Part shown: in pieces, positions 21,461-29,812 of the stretch
Layout of the letters: every line of letters begins with the position of its first letter
How positions within the stretch are numbered: the stretch's first letter is position 1
From: Celeribacter indicus
GTDB taxonomy: Bacteria; Pseudomonadota; Alphaproteobacteria; Rhodobacterales; Rhodobacteraceae
Length of the DNA: 64,000 nt
Direction: 5' to 3'
Assembly: GCF_000819565.1 (NCBI RefSeq)
Contig: NZ_CP004393.1
Location: 930,001-994,000 of the forward strand
Translations under genes and position numbers: made by a program
The notes under the pieces: model-generated
Databases searched by the model: none
What the model saw: the letters and a program-made list of their open reading frames with translations, nothing else
What the model was told of the DNA's origin: nothing

Positions 21461-22356
21461 TCGCCTTTATCGACGATTATCGTGGAGAGCTCGGGGTCGA
21501 GCCGATCTGCAAGCACCTGCCGATTGCCCCGTCCACATACTACGATCATCTGGCCAAACGGGCCGACCCTGATCTGCGCTCGGATCGGTTCAAGCGCGAC
21601 GACGAGCTTCGCCCCGAGATCGAGCGCGTGTTCGATGAGAATTACAAGGTCTATGGCGTGCGCAAAGTCTGGCGCCAGATGCGGCGGGAAGGATTTGATG
21701 TGGCCCGATGCACGATAGCCCGGTTGATGAAGGATTTGGGCCTGCAGGGCGTCATCCGGGGCAAGCCGCATAAAACGACGATCCCTGACAAGAAGCAGCC
21801 GTGCCCGATGGACAAGGTAAACCGGCAATTCCGGGTGCCGGCACCGAACATGCTCTGGGTCAGCGATTTCACCTATGTCGCCACCTGGCAAGGGTTCGTT
21901 TATGTGGCATTCGTGATCGACACGTTCGCGCGCCGGATCGTTGGGTGGCGCGTCAGCCGCACGGCTCACACAGGCTTCGTTCTCGACGCTTTGGAACAGG
22001 CTGTTCATCAGCGGCAGCCTGGTGTGGGACTGATCCATCACTCAGACCGCGGATCGCAATACCTGGCGATAAAATACACCGAACGCTTGGCCGAGGCAGG
22101 AATCGAACCCTCGGTCGGCAGCGTCGGTGACAGCTATGACAACGCTTTGGCCGAGACAATCAATGGTCTCTTCAAGGCGGAGGTCATCCACCGCCGTGGC
22201 CCGTGGCGCAGTCTGGACGCCGTGGAATACGCCACTCTGGAATGGGTCGACTGGTTCAACAATCGCCGCCTCCTCGAGCCCATCGGGAACATCCCACCAG
22301 CGGAAGCAGAGGCAAACTTCTACGCAGCTCTGGTAACTAAGACCATAGCCGCATAA
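21457..22356 (+). CDS. IS3-family transposase OrfB (DDE integrase)
   Basis: A 299-aa rve-type catalytic protein. The DDE residues are Asp137 (LWVSDFTY), Asp197 (HHSDRGSQY) and Glu233 ([10 protein letters not shown]); the 35-residue gap between the last two is the family standard. An N-terminal HTH_21 segment ([13 protein letters not shown]) precedes it. It is normally made as an OrfAB fusion by frameshifting; here the ATGA overlap also allows separate coupled translation. No obvious A-rich slippery site was noticed near the end of orfA. Confidence 0.95.
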   Translation: MIAFIDDYRGELGVEPICKHLPIAPSTYYDHLAKRADPDLRSDRFKRDDELRPEIERVFDENYKVYGVRKVWRQMRREGFDVARCTIARLMKDLGLQGVIRGKPHKTTIPDKKQPCPMDKVNRQFRVPAPNMLWVSDFTYVATWQGFVYVAFVIDTFARRIVGWRVSRTAHTGFVLDALEQAVHQRQPGVGLIHHSDRGSQYLAIKYTERLAEAGIEPSVGSVGDSYDNALAETINGLFKAEVIHRRGPWRSLDAVEYATLEWVDWFNNRRLLEPIGNIPPAEAEANFYAALVTKTIAA

Positions 22357-22500
22357 CTTAAACCAAACAGCCTCCGGCAAACCCGGAGCGGTTCAGGACG
22401 CATCCGGAAGTGGCTCAAGGAACAGGGCTGAGGAGGTTGCCTCCAGACCCGCATGAACACTGCTTTCATACAGGTCGAAGGCAGCCCGCTCGACGGGGCC

Positions 22501-22779
22501 TCAGGTCTTCAGCGCATCCTTCACGGCCTTTGCCGGGATGAAGGCCAGCTTCTTCGAGGCCGCGATGGTAACGGTTGCGCCGGTAGCGGGATTGCGGCCT
22601 TCGCGTTCGGCGGTCTCTTTCACCTTGAACTTGCCGAAGCCCGGGATTGAGGTTTCCTCGCCGGCGATGGCCGCGTCTGTCACGGCTTTGAAGACAGCCT
22701 CGACGGCGGCTTTCGCCTGAGCCTTCGTCAGGCCGTTCTCTTCGGCGATCTTGCCGGCAATGTCATTGATTGTGGTCAT
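22501..22779 (-). CDS. HU family DNA-binding protein, 92 aa
   Basis: MTTINDIAGKIAEENGLTKA then VFKAVTDAAIAGEETSIPGFGKFKVKETAEREGRNPATG is a full-length HU/DNABII protein, which bends DNA as a dimer. The start is the internal ATG preceded by AGGAG, 11 codons into a longer frame. It lies downstream of the IS-split gene on the opposite strand. Confidence 0.95.
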   Translation of the reverse strand: MTTINDIAGKIAEENGLTKAQAKAAVEAVFKAVTDAAIAGEETSIPGFGKFKVKETAEREGRNPATGATVTIAASKKLAFIPAKAVKDALKT

Positions 22780-22864
22780 CTGGGCTTGCTCCTGTTGGAT
22801 TGTGACGACCATTGCAGCTTTGGCCGCGAACCGGAACCGTCAAATTCCGGGGGCCGATGGCACC

Positions 22865-23368
22865 TCACACAGATTCTTGCGGTTGGATTTCGGGATCGGG
22901 TGCGACCTCCTCTATCGGAACGGCCGCATAATCTCTCATCAGGTCCATGGTCTGCTGACAGGCTTCGTCACGTGCTTGCAGCGGCGCGGCGACCAGTCCC
23001 CGAAGTGCATCGAAACTCTCGATCTGCGCCCTCTGACTGGTAGCCAGAAGCCTGATCGTGCCCATTGGCTGGTGGCTTTGCATAAACATTTCCAGCCAGG
23101 CACCGAGATAGTCGGTCCCAGCACCAATCGGGGAGCCATCGGCTTCCAACCTGTAGACAAGAACGGCGTCTGTGATTGTCTCGCCGCCGGTGGATTCAAA
23201 AGGACCAAGCTCCCGGCGCTCCAACATCCACTGCAGAGTGATCGCCGGGAATGCGTGAAGCACCCCGGGAATATCCTCGGGACCTGGCACCGGCACAGGC
23301 AGCAGGGCTGTATCGAGGCACCGCCATTGGCTGGTGGTCTCGGAATAGAATGCAAGCAGATAGCGCAT
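22865..23368 (-). CDS. Hypothetical protein, 167 aa
   Basis: I do not recognise the family. It starts MRYLLAFYSETTSQWRCLDT and is acidic, with no signal peptide or membrane segment, and ends in a Glu/Pro-rich tail. Other in-frame ATGs lie at 23377 and 23383; no clear ribosome site decides between them. It is 85 bases upstream of the HU gene on the same strand and could share its transcript. Confidence 0.6.
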   Translation of the reverse strand: MRYLLAFYSETTSQWRCLDTALLPVPVPGPEDIPGVLHAFPAITLQWMLERRELGPFESTGGETITDAVLVYRLEADGSPIGAGTDYLGAWLEMFMQSHQPMGTIRLLATSQRAQIESFDALRGLVAAPLQARDEACQQTMDLMRDYAAVPIEEVAPDPEIQPQESV

Positions 23369-23513
23369 TGTCAGCATGCCCATATGTTCTTGTTGTCGCT
23401 GGCATCGTCGCCCGACCAGCAAGTAGGGGCGGCGTGATCTGCTCGCAAGGATCTGCGATTGAGGCTGGGCGACATGTCGCCCATGGGCGGTCGCCGCTGC
23501 TGACGATAGGCGA

Positions 23514-23789
23514 CTACCGCCGCCGAAACAGGCGGCTCAGCCACCCACTCTCACTTGCCGCTTTGCGCCGCTTCAGCCCCGGTAAACCGGCGAGAACTGC
23601 ACGACCAGCCTCTGTCAGCTGATAGCGCCTCGCGCTGACCACCTTGAAGAAGCCGCGGTCGGTCAGACGCTCAGCTATCTGCTCGATGCTCGGGTCGCCG
23701 TCCGCGTCAATCAGGGACAGAACCCCATCGGGTTGATCTTCGGCGCGGCGCAGAAGATCGACCCATGATGAGGGAAGGTCATCGGACAC
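23514..23789 (-). CDS. Small hypothetical protein, 91 aa, winged-helix-like
   Basis: A GTG start (MSDDLPSSWVDLLRRAEDQP) is preceded by GGGAG. The middle part, IEQIAERLTDRGFFKVVSARRYQLTEAGRAVLAG, reads like a winged helix (helix, helix, beta wing, LTEAGRAVL as in many MarR/PadR-like domains), followed by a basic tail ending RLFRRR. It may bind DNA, but the family is not identified. Confidence 0.6.
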   Translation of the reverse strand: MSDDLPSSWVDLLRRAEDQPDGVLSLIDADGDPSIEQIAERLTDRGFFKVVSARRYQLTEAGRAVLAGLPGLKRRKAASESGWLSRLFRRR

Positions 23790-23859
23790 CGGAGTGCTCC
23801 CAGAGCAGGCGCACTCCGGAAACCCGACCGGTTCGCAGGATCGTCACGTCTGTCGTACC

Positions 23860-24309
23860 TCAGCGGACCACCAGGACCGGCACCGGGCTGTGGGCCAGAA
23901 CTTCGGCGGTCTGGCTGCCGAGCAGCAAACGGCCGAGACCTCGCCGACCATGCGAAGACATGCAGATCAGGCTGCAATCGCGGGTCTTTGCGGTCTCGAC
24001 AATCGCTTCTGCCGGAAACCCGTTCGGGACATGCAGAACCTCGGCCGATACGCCGATCTTGTCGGCGGCCTCTTTCGCGGCCTTCAGGATGCCATCGGCC
24101 AGTTCCTTCTGGCTTTCCTCATAACCGCCGCCCATGTCGACGGGCGCGACCCATGCACCGCCGGCAGCTGCGGCATAGACCGGAAACGGCTCGGTCACGG
24201 TGACGATGGTGACCTTTGCGCCAAGCGCCTTCGCGAGCGTCAGACCATGGTCGAGGCCCTTGGTGGCGGTTTCCGATCCATCGGTGGAGATCAGGATGTG
24301 ATGATACAT
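23860..24309 (-). CDS. Universal stress protein (UspA family), 149 aa
   Basis: MYHHILISTDGSETATKGLDH, the central VHVPNGFPAEAIVETAKTRD-like block and the ATP-binding SSHGRRGLGRLLLGSQTAEVL motif (G-2x-G-9x-G-S/T) define a single-domain UspA that probably binds ATP. The second ATG (24309) is chosen because AAGGA lies 7 bases before it; the first ATG at 24315 sits directly on that site. Probably monocistronic. Confidence 0.92.
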   Translation of the reverse strand: MYHHILISTDGSETATKGLDHGLTLAKALGAKVTIVTVTEPFPVYAAAAGGAWVAPVDMGGGYEESQKELADGILKAAKEAADKIGVSAEVLHVPNGFPAEAIVETAKTRDCSLICMSSHGRRGLGRLLLGSQTAEVLAHSPVPVLVVR

Positions 24310-24489
24310 GACCATTCCTTATCAATTGACGGCAGATCTGGCGTAGGGCGGGATCGTCTTCTTGTCGCACAGCCGTGGCCGGGGGCCAAGGAAATCTCGA
24401 CATATCAATGCGGCAGGAGGAATCTGTACCTCCACTTTCAGGCCCGCGCGTCATCGCCGGGCAGGAGAGGGAGAGAGGGGAGGGGCTTT

Positions 24490-24541
24490 CCATGACGGGT
24501 TGGTAGCCGGAGAGAGAGTCCTTCCGGCGCCCGTCCTGGAG
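24490..24541 (+). promoter_or_regulatory. Class A hairpin leader of parB-like gene, copy 2
   Basis: Outer stem CCATGACGGG/CCCGTCCTGG (9 of 10 pairs), TTGGTA linker, inner stem GCCGGA/TCCGGC and loop GAGAGAGTCCT. The 3' strand includes TGGAG, the Shine-Dalgarno, 8 bases before the ATG at 24550. Position 3 has changed to an A-T pair relative to the G-C of copies 1 and 3, a compensating change. Confidence 0.75.
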
Positions 24542-24549
24542 TATCTGAC

Positions 24550-26697
24550 ATGGCCACTGCCGTTCAGAAGATCACGCTGTCGTCCTCGCGCGACATCCCC
24601 TTCAACAAGCTGGTGTTGAGCCAGTCCAACGTCCGGCGCGTCAAGGCCGGGGTCTCGGTCGACGAGTTGGCAGAATCCATTGCGCGGCGCGGTCTGATCC
24701 AGTCCCTGCATGTCCGCCCTGTTCTGGGCCAGGACGGTGCCGAGACCGGCCTGTTCGAGGTGCCCGCCGGTGGTCGTCGCTTCCGGGCGCTGGAACTACT
24801 GGTGAAACAGAAGCGCCTCGCTAAGACCGCACCGGTGCCCTGCATCGTGTCGGACGCTTCCGACGAGGTGCTGATCGACGAGGTGTCGCTCGCTGAGAAT
24901 ATCGAGCGTGCACCGCTGCACCCTGTCGACCAGTTCCGCGCGTTTCAGGCGATGCGCGAGAAGGGCATGACCGAAGAGGCAATCGCCGCCGCCTTCTTCG
25001 TCGATGCCAAGGTGGTGAAACAACGTCTGCGCCTCGTCTCGGTCGCACCGGCGCTGCTCGAGATCTATGCCGAGGATGGCATGACGCTGGAGCAGCTGAT
25101 GGCCTTCACCATCTCCTCCGATCATGAGCGCCAGGTTCAGGTATGGGACGCGGTGAAGGACAGCTGGTCGAAGGAGCCCTACAATATCCGTCGCATGCTG
25201 ACCGAGACGACCGTCCGAGCCTCGGACAAGCGGGTCAGCTTTGTCGGCATCGAGACCTATGAGGCCGCGGGTGGCTATGTGCTGCGCGATCTCTTCCAGC
25301 AGGATGATGGCGGCTGGCTGCAGGATCCCGTGCTGCTCGACCGTCTGGTGAACGAGAAGCTGAAGATGGAGGCGGAGACCATCGCCGCCGAGGGCTGGAA
25401 ATGGATCGAGGTCGCGGTCAGCTTTCCCTACAGCCACACTTACGGCATGCGGCAGATCACCGGCACCACGGTCGATCTGACCGAGGAGGAGCGCGCGACC
25501 CGCGAGACGCTGCGGGACGAATTCGACCGGCTCGAGGCCGAACATGCCGAGGCCGAGGAATATCCCGACGAGGTCGATGCCCGTCTTGGCGAGATCGAGA
25601 AGATCCTTGGCGCTTTCGAGATGCGCCCGATGATCTATGAACCGGTGCAGATGGCGCGGGCCGGGGTCTTCGTCAGTGTCGATGTCGATGGCACACTGTT
25701 GATCGAACGCGGCTATGTCCGGGCCGAGGATGAAGCGCCACTGGAGCCGGAAGCCGAGATCGTTGATCCCGAGACAGGCGAGGTGCTGCACCGGGCGGAG
25801 CCCGATGTCAGCCACCAACGCGCGGTCATCACCCTGGGCGGTGCGGTTACGACCTCCCCTGAAGAAGAGGAAGACGAGGGAGAGACGATCAAGCCGCTGC
25901 CTGACCGGCTGGTTTCCGAACTGACGGCGCATCGGACGCTGGCGCTGCGGGACGCGGTGGCGGACAATCCGCGCATCGCCATGACGGCGCTCTTGCACCG
26001 GCTGGTCAGTGATTGCTTCATGCCGCATTCCGCCAAGGGCTGCCTCGAGGCTCAGATCCGCGACGTGCATATGCCCGCTCAGGCCGAGGATCTGCGTGAC
26101 AGTGCCTCGGCACAGTCGATCCAGGACCGGCATGAACGCTGGGGCGATCATGTTCCGGCCGATGATGGCGCACTCTGGGACTGGATCACGGGGCTGGATG
26201 ATGGATCGCGAATGGATCTGCTGGCCCATTGCGTCAGCTTCGGCGTCAACGCGCTTTACGAGAAGCCCAATCCTTATAGCGGTATGGGCGTCAGCCAGCA
26301 CGGGTTGGACATCCGGCTGGCACAGGCCGACCGGCTGGCGCGGGTGACTGGTCTCGACATGGTCGCGGTGGGTTGGCGGCCGACGGCCGGCAACTATCTC
26401 GGCCGGGTAACCAAGCCCCGCATCCTCGAGGCCGTGCGTGAAGGCGCTGGCGAGCGGGCGGCAGAGCTGATCGGGCATCTCAAGAAGGGGGATATGGCAA
26501 AAGAAGCCGAACGCCTGCTGGCAGATACCGGCTGGCTGCCCGAACCGTTGCGCCTGGTGGATGACGGAACCGAGGGTGGTCTGGCAGCCGCTGACGACAG
26601 TGGTGCGGCGGATCTGCCTGATTTCCTCACTGCGGATGATGGTGAGGATGAGGCGGCAGAAGACGATGAGCCTCAGCAGGTCATCGCTGCCGAATGA
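24550..26697 (+). CDS. Large ParB/Spo0J-like partition protein, 715 aa
   Basis: The N-terminal 200 residues are a ParB/Srx-like domain (LSQSNVRRVKAGVSVDELAE, EVPAGGRRFRALELL, DEVSLAENIERAPLHPVDQFRAF) followed by a ParB-type HTH (TEEAIAAAFFVDAKVVKQRLRLV). The remaining 500 residues are an acidic extension of unknown role with runs of Glu/Asp. Proteins of this size and layout are frequent on alphaproteobacterial plasmids and ICEs, where a CTP-dependent clamp or DNA-binding role is inferred from the ParB family. It lies 19 kb away from parA, so it need not be the partner of that ATPase. Confidence 0.88.
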   Translation: MATAVQKITLSSSRDIPFNKLVLSQSNVRRVKAGVSVDELAESIARRGLIQSLHVRPVLGQDGAETGLFEVPAGGRRFRALELLVKQKRLAKTAPVPCIVSDASDEVLIDEVSLAENIERAPLHPVDQFRAFQAMREKGMTEEAIAAAFFVDAKVVKQRLRLVSVAPALLEIYAEDGMTLEQLMAFTISSDHERQVQVWDAVKDSWSKEPYNIRRMLTETTVRASDKRVSFVGIETYEAAGGYVLRDLFQQDDGGWLQDPVLLDRLVNEKLKMEAETIAAEGWKWIEVAVSFPYSHTYGMRQITGTTVDLTEEERATRETLRDEFDRLEAEHAEAEEYPDEVDARLGEIEKILGAFEMRPMIYEPVQMARAGVFVSVDVDGTLLIERGYVRAEDEAPLEPEAEIVDPETGEVLHRAEPDVSHQRAVITLGGAVTTSPEEEEDEGETIKPLPDRLVSELTAHRTLALRDAVADNPRIAMTALLHRLVSDCFMPHSAKGCLEAQIRDVHMPAQAEDLRDSASAQSIQDRHERWGDHVPADDGALWDWITGLDDGSRMDLLAHCVSFGVNALYEKPNPYSGMGVSQHGLDIRLAQADRLARVTGLDMVAVGWRPTAGNYLGRVTKPRILEAVREGAGERAAELIGHLKKGDMAKEAERLLADTGWLPEPLRLVDDGTEGGLAAADDSGAADLPDFLTADDGEDEAAEDDEPQQVIAAE

Positions 26698-26747
26698 TCC
26701 CCTGCCGGGGTGGCTGCGGTCGCCCCGGTCAGATCGTTTCCACACCT

Positions 26748-26778
26748 TGCCCGGTCCTCGTGACCGGGCATTTTCTTT
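26748..26778 (+). terminator. Terminator-like hairpin between parB-like gene and next gene
   Basis: A 9-bp perfect stem TGCCCGGTC/GACCGGGCA (loop CTCGT) runs into TTTTCTTT, then GGAGAG and the next ATG. A weaker stem CCGGGG/CCCCGG lies just upstream at 26704-26727. It may terminate parB transcripts or act as an attenuator for the following gene. Confidence 0.65.
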
Positions 26779-26789
26779 GGAGAGACGCC

Positions 26790-27095
26790 ATGTCTGCCAC
26801 CATCGACATTGACCAGATCTTCCTCGAAGATCGCGAAAACGCACCTTCGGAGCGAACGCTGCCCTGGGAAGAAACCCGCGACGGTATCACCGTCGTTGTC
26901 GAGCCGAAGCCGCATTGGGCCGAGGATATGCGGGTGTTTCGCCTCGATGTGCGCGAATACTGCCGCTATGCGGCCTGGAGCGCATATGGTGGTCGCGCCC
27001 GCTTTTATGGTCATATCGACACATCCGGCGATGATCTGATGATGAAGGCCCGCGCCATTATCGCCCGCGAGATCGTCGAGGGGCTCTGGGACTGA
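26790..27095 (+). CDS. Hypothetical protein, 101 aa
   Basis: MSATIDIDQIFLEDRENAPS followed by LPWEETRDGITVVVEPKPHW; soluble and acidic, no family recognised. It ends IIAREIVEGLWD. The ATG follows GGAGAG just after a terminator-like hairpin. The length and the good ribosome site support a real gene; its neighbours give no functional clue beyond belonging to the element's cargo. Confidence 0.65.
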   Translation: MSATIDIDQIFLEDRENAPSERTLPWEETRDGITVVVEPKPHWAEDMRVFRLDVREYCRYAAWSAYGGRARFYGHIDTSGDDLMMKARAIIAREIVEGLWD

Positions 27096-27246
27096 AGTCC
27101 GGCTGCTTTCCCAACCCGGTTGTGGGGAGTGGCGCTTTGGCACCGGACGGGATCCGCGCCAACGCACCATGTTCTTCGCCCTTCCCATGAGGGCAGGCGG
27201 CATGGGTGCCGTCCCCGGCCAGAAAGAACACTGCCGATATCACCAT
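27058..27246 (-). pseudogene. Inverted, degenerate copy of the 54-aa gene at 27517
   Basis: On the minus strand MVISAVFFLAGDGTHAACP matches MVSIVVFQAGDGTHAACP of the plus-strand gene. At DNA level 27191-27220 is the reverse complement of 27591-27620 at 29 of 30 bases. After the shared core the frame becomes a low-complexity tail and overlaps the end of the 101-aa gene, so it is probably a fragment rather than a gene. Confidence 0.5.
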
Positions 27247-27397
27247 GGTTTCAAGGCTGGCGCGGCGGGGCGTCTGCGACGGGTCACCGGCTCCTGTCAG
27301 ATACAAAGCACCACCCCCGCTTCCATTCGCTAACCTTGGTCTGATCCGTCTCTTAGAAATCAACCCGTAAAGGGTCGGCTTGACGCTTTGCGTGCCG

Positions 27398-27507
27398 CCC
27401 TCGGGGATTCGGGAAAAGCCCGAACGCCCGAGGGTGATTGCAGATCCGGTCAGACACTTCGGGCGCCTGTCGCGCGGGGGATGGTCCCTCGCCTCCAAAG
27501 ACAGGAG
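27398..27507 (+). promoter_or_regulatory. Two-hairpin leader of the 54-aa gene (class B)
   Basis: Hairpin 1 is nested: CCCTCGGG/CCCGAGGG (27398-27434) around TTCGGG/CCCGAA. Hairpin 2 has outer pairing CTGTC/GACAG and an 8-bp inner stem GCGGGGGA/TCCCTCGC closed by TGG (27474-27492). The outer 3' strand overlaps AGGAG, the Shine-Dalgarno 9 bases before the ATG. The loop motif GGGATGGTCC recurs in the ssb leader. Confidence 0.65.
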
Positions 27508-27516
27508 CCGGAACCC

Positions 27517-27681
27517 ATGTCCTACGCAGATGCCACCGCCTTCGCCGCCAGCCTCGCCACCACGCTGATGGTCTCGATCGTCGTGTTCCAGGCCGGGGAC
27601 GGCACCCATGCCGCTTGCCCCGCCGCCGAATTCGACGGCGATGACGACATGGTACGCCTGGAGCTGGATCCCTGGGAGTAA
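27517..27681 (+). CDS. Small hypothetical protein, 54 aa
   Basis: MSYADATAFAASLATTLMVS then IVVFQAGDGTHAACPAAEF and an acidic end (DGDDDMVRLELDPWE). The hydrophobic stretch (LATTLMVSIVVFQA) could be a short membrane or amphipathic segment. The ATG is 9 bases after AGGAG at the base of a hairpin. The core is duplicated in inverted orientation 400 bases upstream. No known family. Confidence 0.6.
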   Translation: MSYADATAFAASLATTLMVSIVVFQAGDGTHAACPAAEFDGDDDMVRLELDPWE

Positions 27682-27822
27682 GGCGCGAAAGCGCCTCACC
27701 CCTCGACGGCCCGGGCGCGGCGATCCCGCGACCGGGCCTTCAGTGCCTCGCGATGGTCGGCCATCGCGGGCTGCGGAACCGGGGATGTCCCCGGTCAGAG
27801 AGGCAGAGTGCGGGCTGTTCGG

Positions 27823-27874
27823 CCGTGACGGGTTGAAGGCCGGAGAGAGAGGCTCGCCGGCGCCCGTCACGGAG
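27823..27874 (+). promoter_or_regulatory. Class A hairpin leader, copy 3 (best formed)
   Basis: Outer stem CCGTGACGGG/CCCGTCACGG is perfect over 10 bp. The linker is TTGAAG, the inner stem GCCGG/CCGGC and the loop AGAGAGAGGCTCG. The outer 3' strand contains CGGAG, the Shine-Dalgarno 8 bases before the ATG at 27883, so a folded leader would sequester the ribosome site. Confidence 0.8.
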
Positions 27875-27882
27875 TGATCCCG

Positions 27883-28431
27883 ATGACTTTTGCCCGTCCT
27901 GATACCTTCCGCCAGGTTGGCCAGATCGTAGCGACCACTGTGCTGCCCGCGCTTGTTTGTGCCCGGAAGCTACCGCTGCGCATCTCCTGCATTGGCATCG
28001 CCAGCGATGATGCTGGTGAGGATGCCGCCAGCTTTGACCGCCTGATCCCGCTCGGGGAACGTCGGTCACCAGAGGACGCCATGTGTTTTGCATCGTCGCG
28101 CGTAGCACGCGGAGACATCCGCATTGGGCCCGACCGAGTCCCTCACTTCCAGCCGCGCATCCTGTTGATCCAGGACCATGAGGGCGGCCTGGTTCTCGCC
28201 GGGGATATTCGCGCCGGGATCATCCTCTGGCAGCAGCCTGTCACCTCGGATGCAGAGGCTCGACAGGTCGTGGCCGAGGCCAGCAAGCTGCGCGGCATGG
28301 CCTTTCGTTCGGTGGACCCGGCTGCGGTCCGCAAGCTGCGTTTCCGCGCCGCCATTCTGGAGGCCCGGCTGGTCGATCCGATCTGGCGTGAGACAGCCGC
28401 CGACCTGACCCGCTTGCCACAAGCGGCCTGA
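27883..28431 (+). CDS. Hypothetical protein, 182 aa
   Basis: MTFARPDTFRQVGQIVATTV, then LQ/ILLIQDHEGGLVLAGDIRAG; a soluble alpha/beta protein with no recognised family and no membrane segment. A GTG at 27874 is in frame, but the ATG at 27883 keeps the correct spacing to CGGAG. It opens a run of three unassigned genes transcribed together (27883-29550), and it carries the best-formed class A leader. Confidence 0.65.
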   Translation: MTFARPDTFRQVGQIVATTVLPALVCARKLPLRISCIGIASDDAGEDAASFDRLIPLGERRSPEDAMCFASSRVARGDIRIGPDRVPHFQPRILLIQDHEGGLVLAGDIRAGIILWQQPVTSDAEARQVVAEASKLRGMAFRSVDPAAVRKLRFRAAILEARLVDPIWRETAADLTRLPQAA

Positions 28432-28455
28432 ACATCACCCGCTTAATCCTGTCCA

Positions 28456-28474
28456 GCCCGGCCACGCGCCGGGC
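28456..28474 (+). terminator. Hairpin between orphan genes
   Basis: A 7-bp stem GCCCGGC/GCCGGGC (loop CACGC) ends about 10 bases before CAGGAG, the ribosome site of the next gene. It is followed by CTTATCGTTT, a weak T-run, so termination or attenuation is possible. Confidence 0.45.
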
Positions 28475-28496
28475 CTTATCGTTTCAGGAGCCTGAT

Positions 28497-28913
28497 ATGG
28501 CCAACTACTTCACCCATTTTTCCTGCCTGCTGGATGTGGGCACGCCCGAGAATGCCGCCCATGCCCTTGATCTCTATAACGCGCTGTCCGCAGAGAATGC
28601 GGCGGATGATCCGCCCTCCGAAGGTTTCCTGCTCTCGATCCAGCCTGAGCATGGCGGCACGCAGCTCTGGATCCGTGATGACGAAACCGGCGATCCCGAG
28701 CATGTCATCCAGTTCGTCAAGCGCTGCGCCGCGGCCTTCGGTCTGACCGGCTTATGGGGTTTTCAGTACGCAACGACCTGTTCTCAGGCCCGGGTGAACG
28801 CATGTGGGGGCGGCGCGCATGTCCTTGATCTCGCGACTGGCGAGACCGTGGACTGGATCTACAGCGGTAGCTGGCTGGAGATCGTTCTGGCCGGAGGCGA
28901 TCCCCATGAGTGA
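28497..28913 (+). CDS. Hypothetical protein, 138 aa
   Basis: MANYFTHFSCLLDVGTPENA; acidic, tryptophan-containing and soluble, ending SGSWLEIVLAGGDPHE. I do not recognise the family; similar short genes occur in plasmid cargo. The ATG follows CAGGAGCCTGAT. Its stop overlaps the start of the next gene, so the two are translationally coupled and probably act together. Confidence 0.65.
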   Translation: MANYFTHFSCLLDVGTPENAAHALDLYNALSAENAADDPPSEGFLLSIQPEHGGTQLWIRDDETGDPEHVIQFVKRCAAAFGLTGLWGFQYATTCSQARVNACGGGAHVLDLATGETVDWIYSGSWLEIVLAGGDPHE

Positions 28914-29550
28914 AGTCATCGAGGTCACCGTCTATCGGCTGGACGAACTCTCAGAGGCAGCGAAAGAGAAGGCACGAGCCTGGTATCGCGAGGGTGGGTT
29001 CGACTACGACTGGTATGATTCCGTCTATGAAGATTTCCAGCGCATTGCGGAGATCCTCGGCCTCGGCCTGAAGACCCGGCCTGTCAGGCTCATGGGCGGT
29101 GGTATCCGTCATGATCCCTGCATCTGGTTTCGAGGGTTCTGCGGCCAGGGGGATGGAGCCTGCTTCGAGGCGTTTCTGTCCCACCGGAAACGCGCCCCAC
29201 AGCGGATCAGGGAATATGCGCCGAAAGACACCGAACTGCATCGCATCGCCGATGCCCTTCAGGCGATCCAGCGGCGCAATTTCTACCAGTTACAAGCTGA
29301 TATCAGCCACCGGGGCCGTTATTATCATGAGTATTGCATGGCGATTTCTGTCACCCGCGACAGCCCGACCTGGCAGGACATGACCGGGGATGCCGAGGAG
29401 ATCATTGTCGAGGCGATGCGCGATCTGGCGCGCTGGCTCTATCGGCAGTTGGAGCGCGAACACGACTATCTGTCGTCGGATGAGGTGGTGGACGAAACCA
29501 TCGCCGCAAACGAATACACCTTCACCGAGGTCGGCCGCCGGTTCGGATAG
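28906..29550 (+). CDS. Hypothetical (phage/plasmid-type) protein, 214 aa
   Basis: The start MSEVIEVTVYRLDELSEAAK followed by KARAWYREGGFDYDWYDSVYEDF matches a protein type I recall from phages and plasmids, sometimes labelled as antitoxin-like, without a tested function. It is rich in Tyr, Trp and Asp/Glu. The ATG at 28906 overlaps the upstream stop by 8 bases. The longer frame from 28804 overlaps the previous gene and was rejected. Confidence 0.7.
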   Translation: MSEVIEVTVYRLDELSEAAKEKARAWYREGGFDYDWYDSVYEDFQRIAEILGLGLKTRPVRLMGGGIRHDPCIWFRGFCGQGDGACFEAFLSHRKRAPQRIREYAPKDTELHRIADALQAIQRRNFYQLQADISHRGRYYHEYCMAISVTRDSPTWQDMTGDAEEIIVEAMRDLARWLYRQLEREHDYLSSDEVVDETIAANEYTFTEVGRRFG

Positions 29551-29812
29551 AGTGAAACACGGCCTGCACCTGAGATCCCAACCGGGCGGTGGGGCCTATC
29601 CTGATGGTCATCGCCCTCTTCTCAGCCTTGCGTTCGATCTGTTGCGGGGCAGGATCGTCGGTGGCGGAACAACGACCTGAACATGACACCCGCTGTCCCG
29701 GTGCCGGTCAAGCTATTGTAATCATTTGATCCGCGTGAATAATGTCCGTCCGACTTTTGCGATGATGTGTGCTGAGCGTCGGTTGCGTGATGCTCATCAA
29801 AGGAAATCGACC

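Larger units (their letters stand above)
21081..22395 (+). mobile_element. IS3-family insertion sequence, 1315 bp, complete
   Basis: Perfect 26-bp terminal inverted repeats bound it: TGAACCGCTCCGGGTTTGCC opens the left end at 21081 and its reverse complement closes the right end at 22395. The flanks carry a 3-bp target duplication GGA (21078-21080 and 22396-22398). It encodes two consecutive transposase frames (orfA, orfB). Intact ends, intact frames and clean duplication point to a recent insertion. Confidence 0.95.
20607..22431 (+). pseudogene. ClbS/DfsB family gene split by an IS3-family element
   Basis: The protein (MAVPTSKEELLAAI, LVAYLIGWNELVLKWL, GQPWYGKWTKGRMSQFNTSSPYANAR) is a ClbS/DfsB-type four-helix-bundle protein; members protect against colibactin or act as DinB-like hydrolases. 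Coding runs to 21080, where the IS begins. The rest lies at 22399-22431 beyond the IS and encodes RIRKWLKEQG then a stop. Joining the flanks and removing one copy of the 3-bp duplication restores a 168-aa frame exactly. The interrupted gene ends a few residues early inside the IS (stop at 21083), so only about the last ten residues are lost and some activity may remain. Confidence 0.88.

Noticed and set aside
24796..26844. 682-aa minus-strand frame
   Set aside because: Antisense shadow of the large ParB-like gene; no recognisable domain.
17994..27874. Class A leaders as parS-like DNA sites for the ParB-like protein
   Set aside because: They keep a fixed orientation and distance to start codons, include the Shine-Dalgarno, and the arms change with pairing conserved, which favours an RNA role. 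Binding by the ParB-like protein is not excluded.
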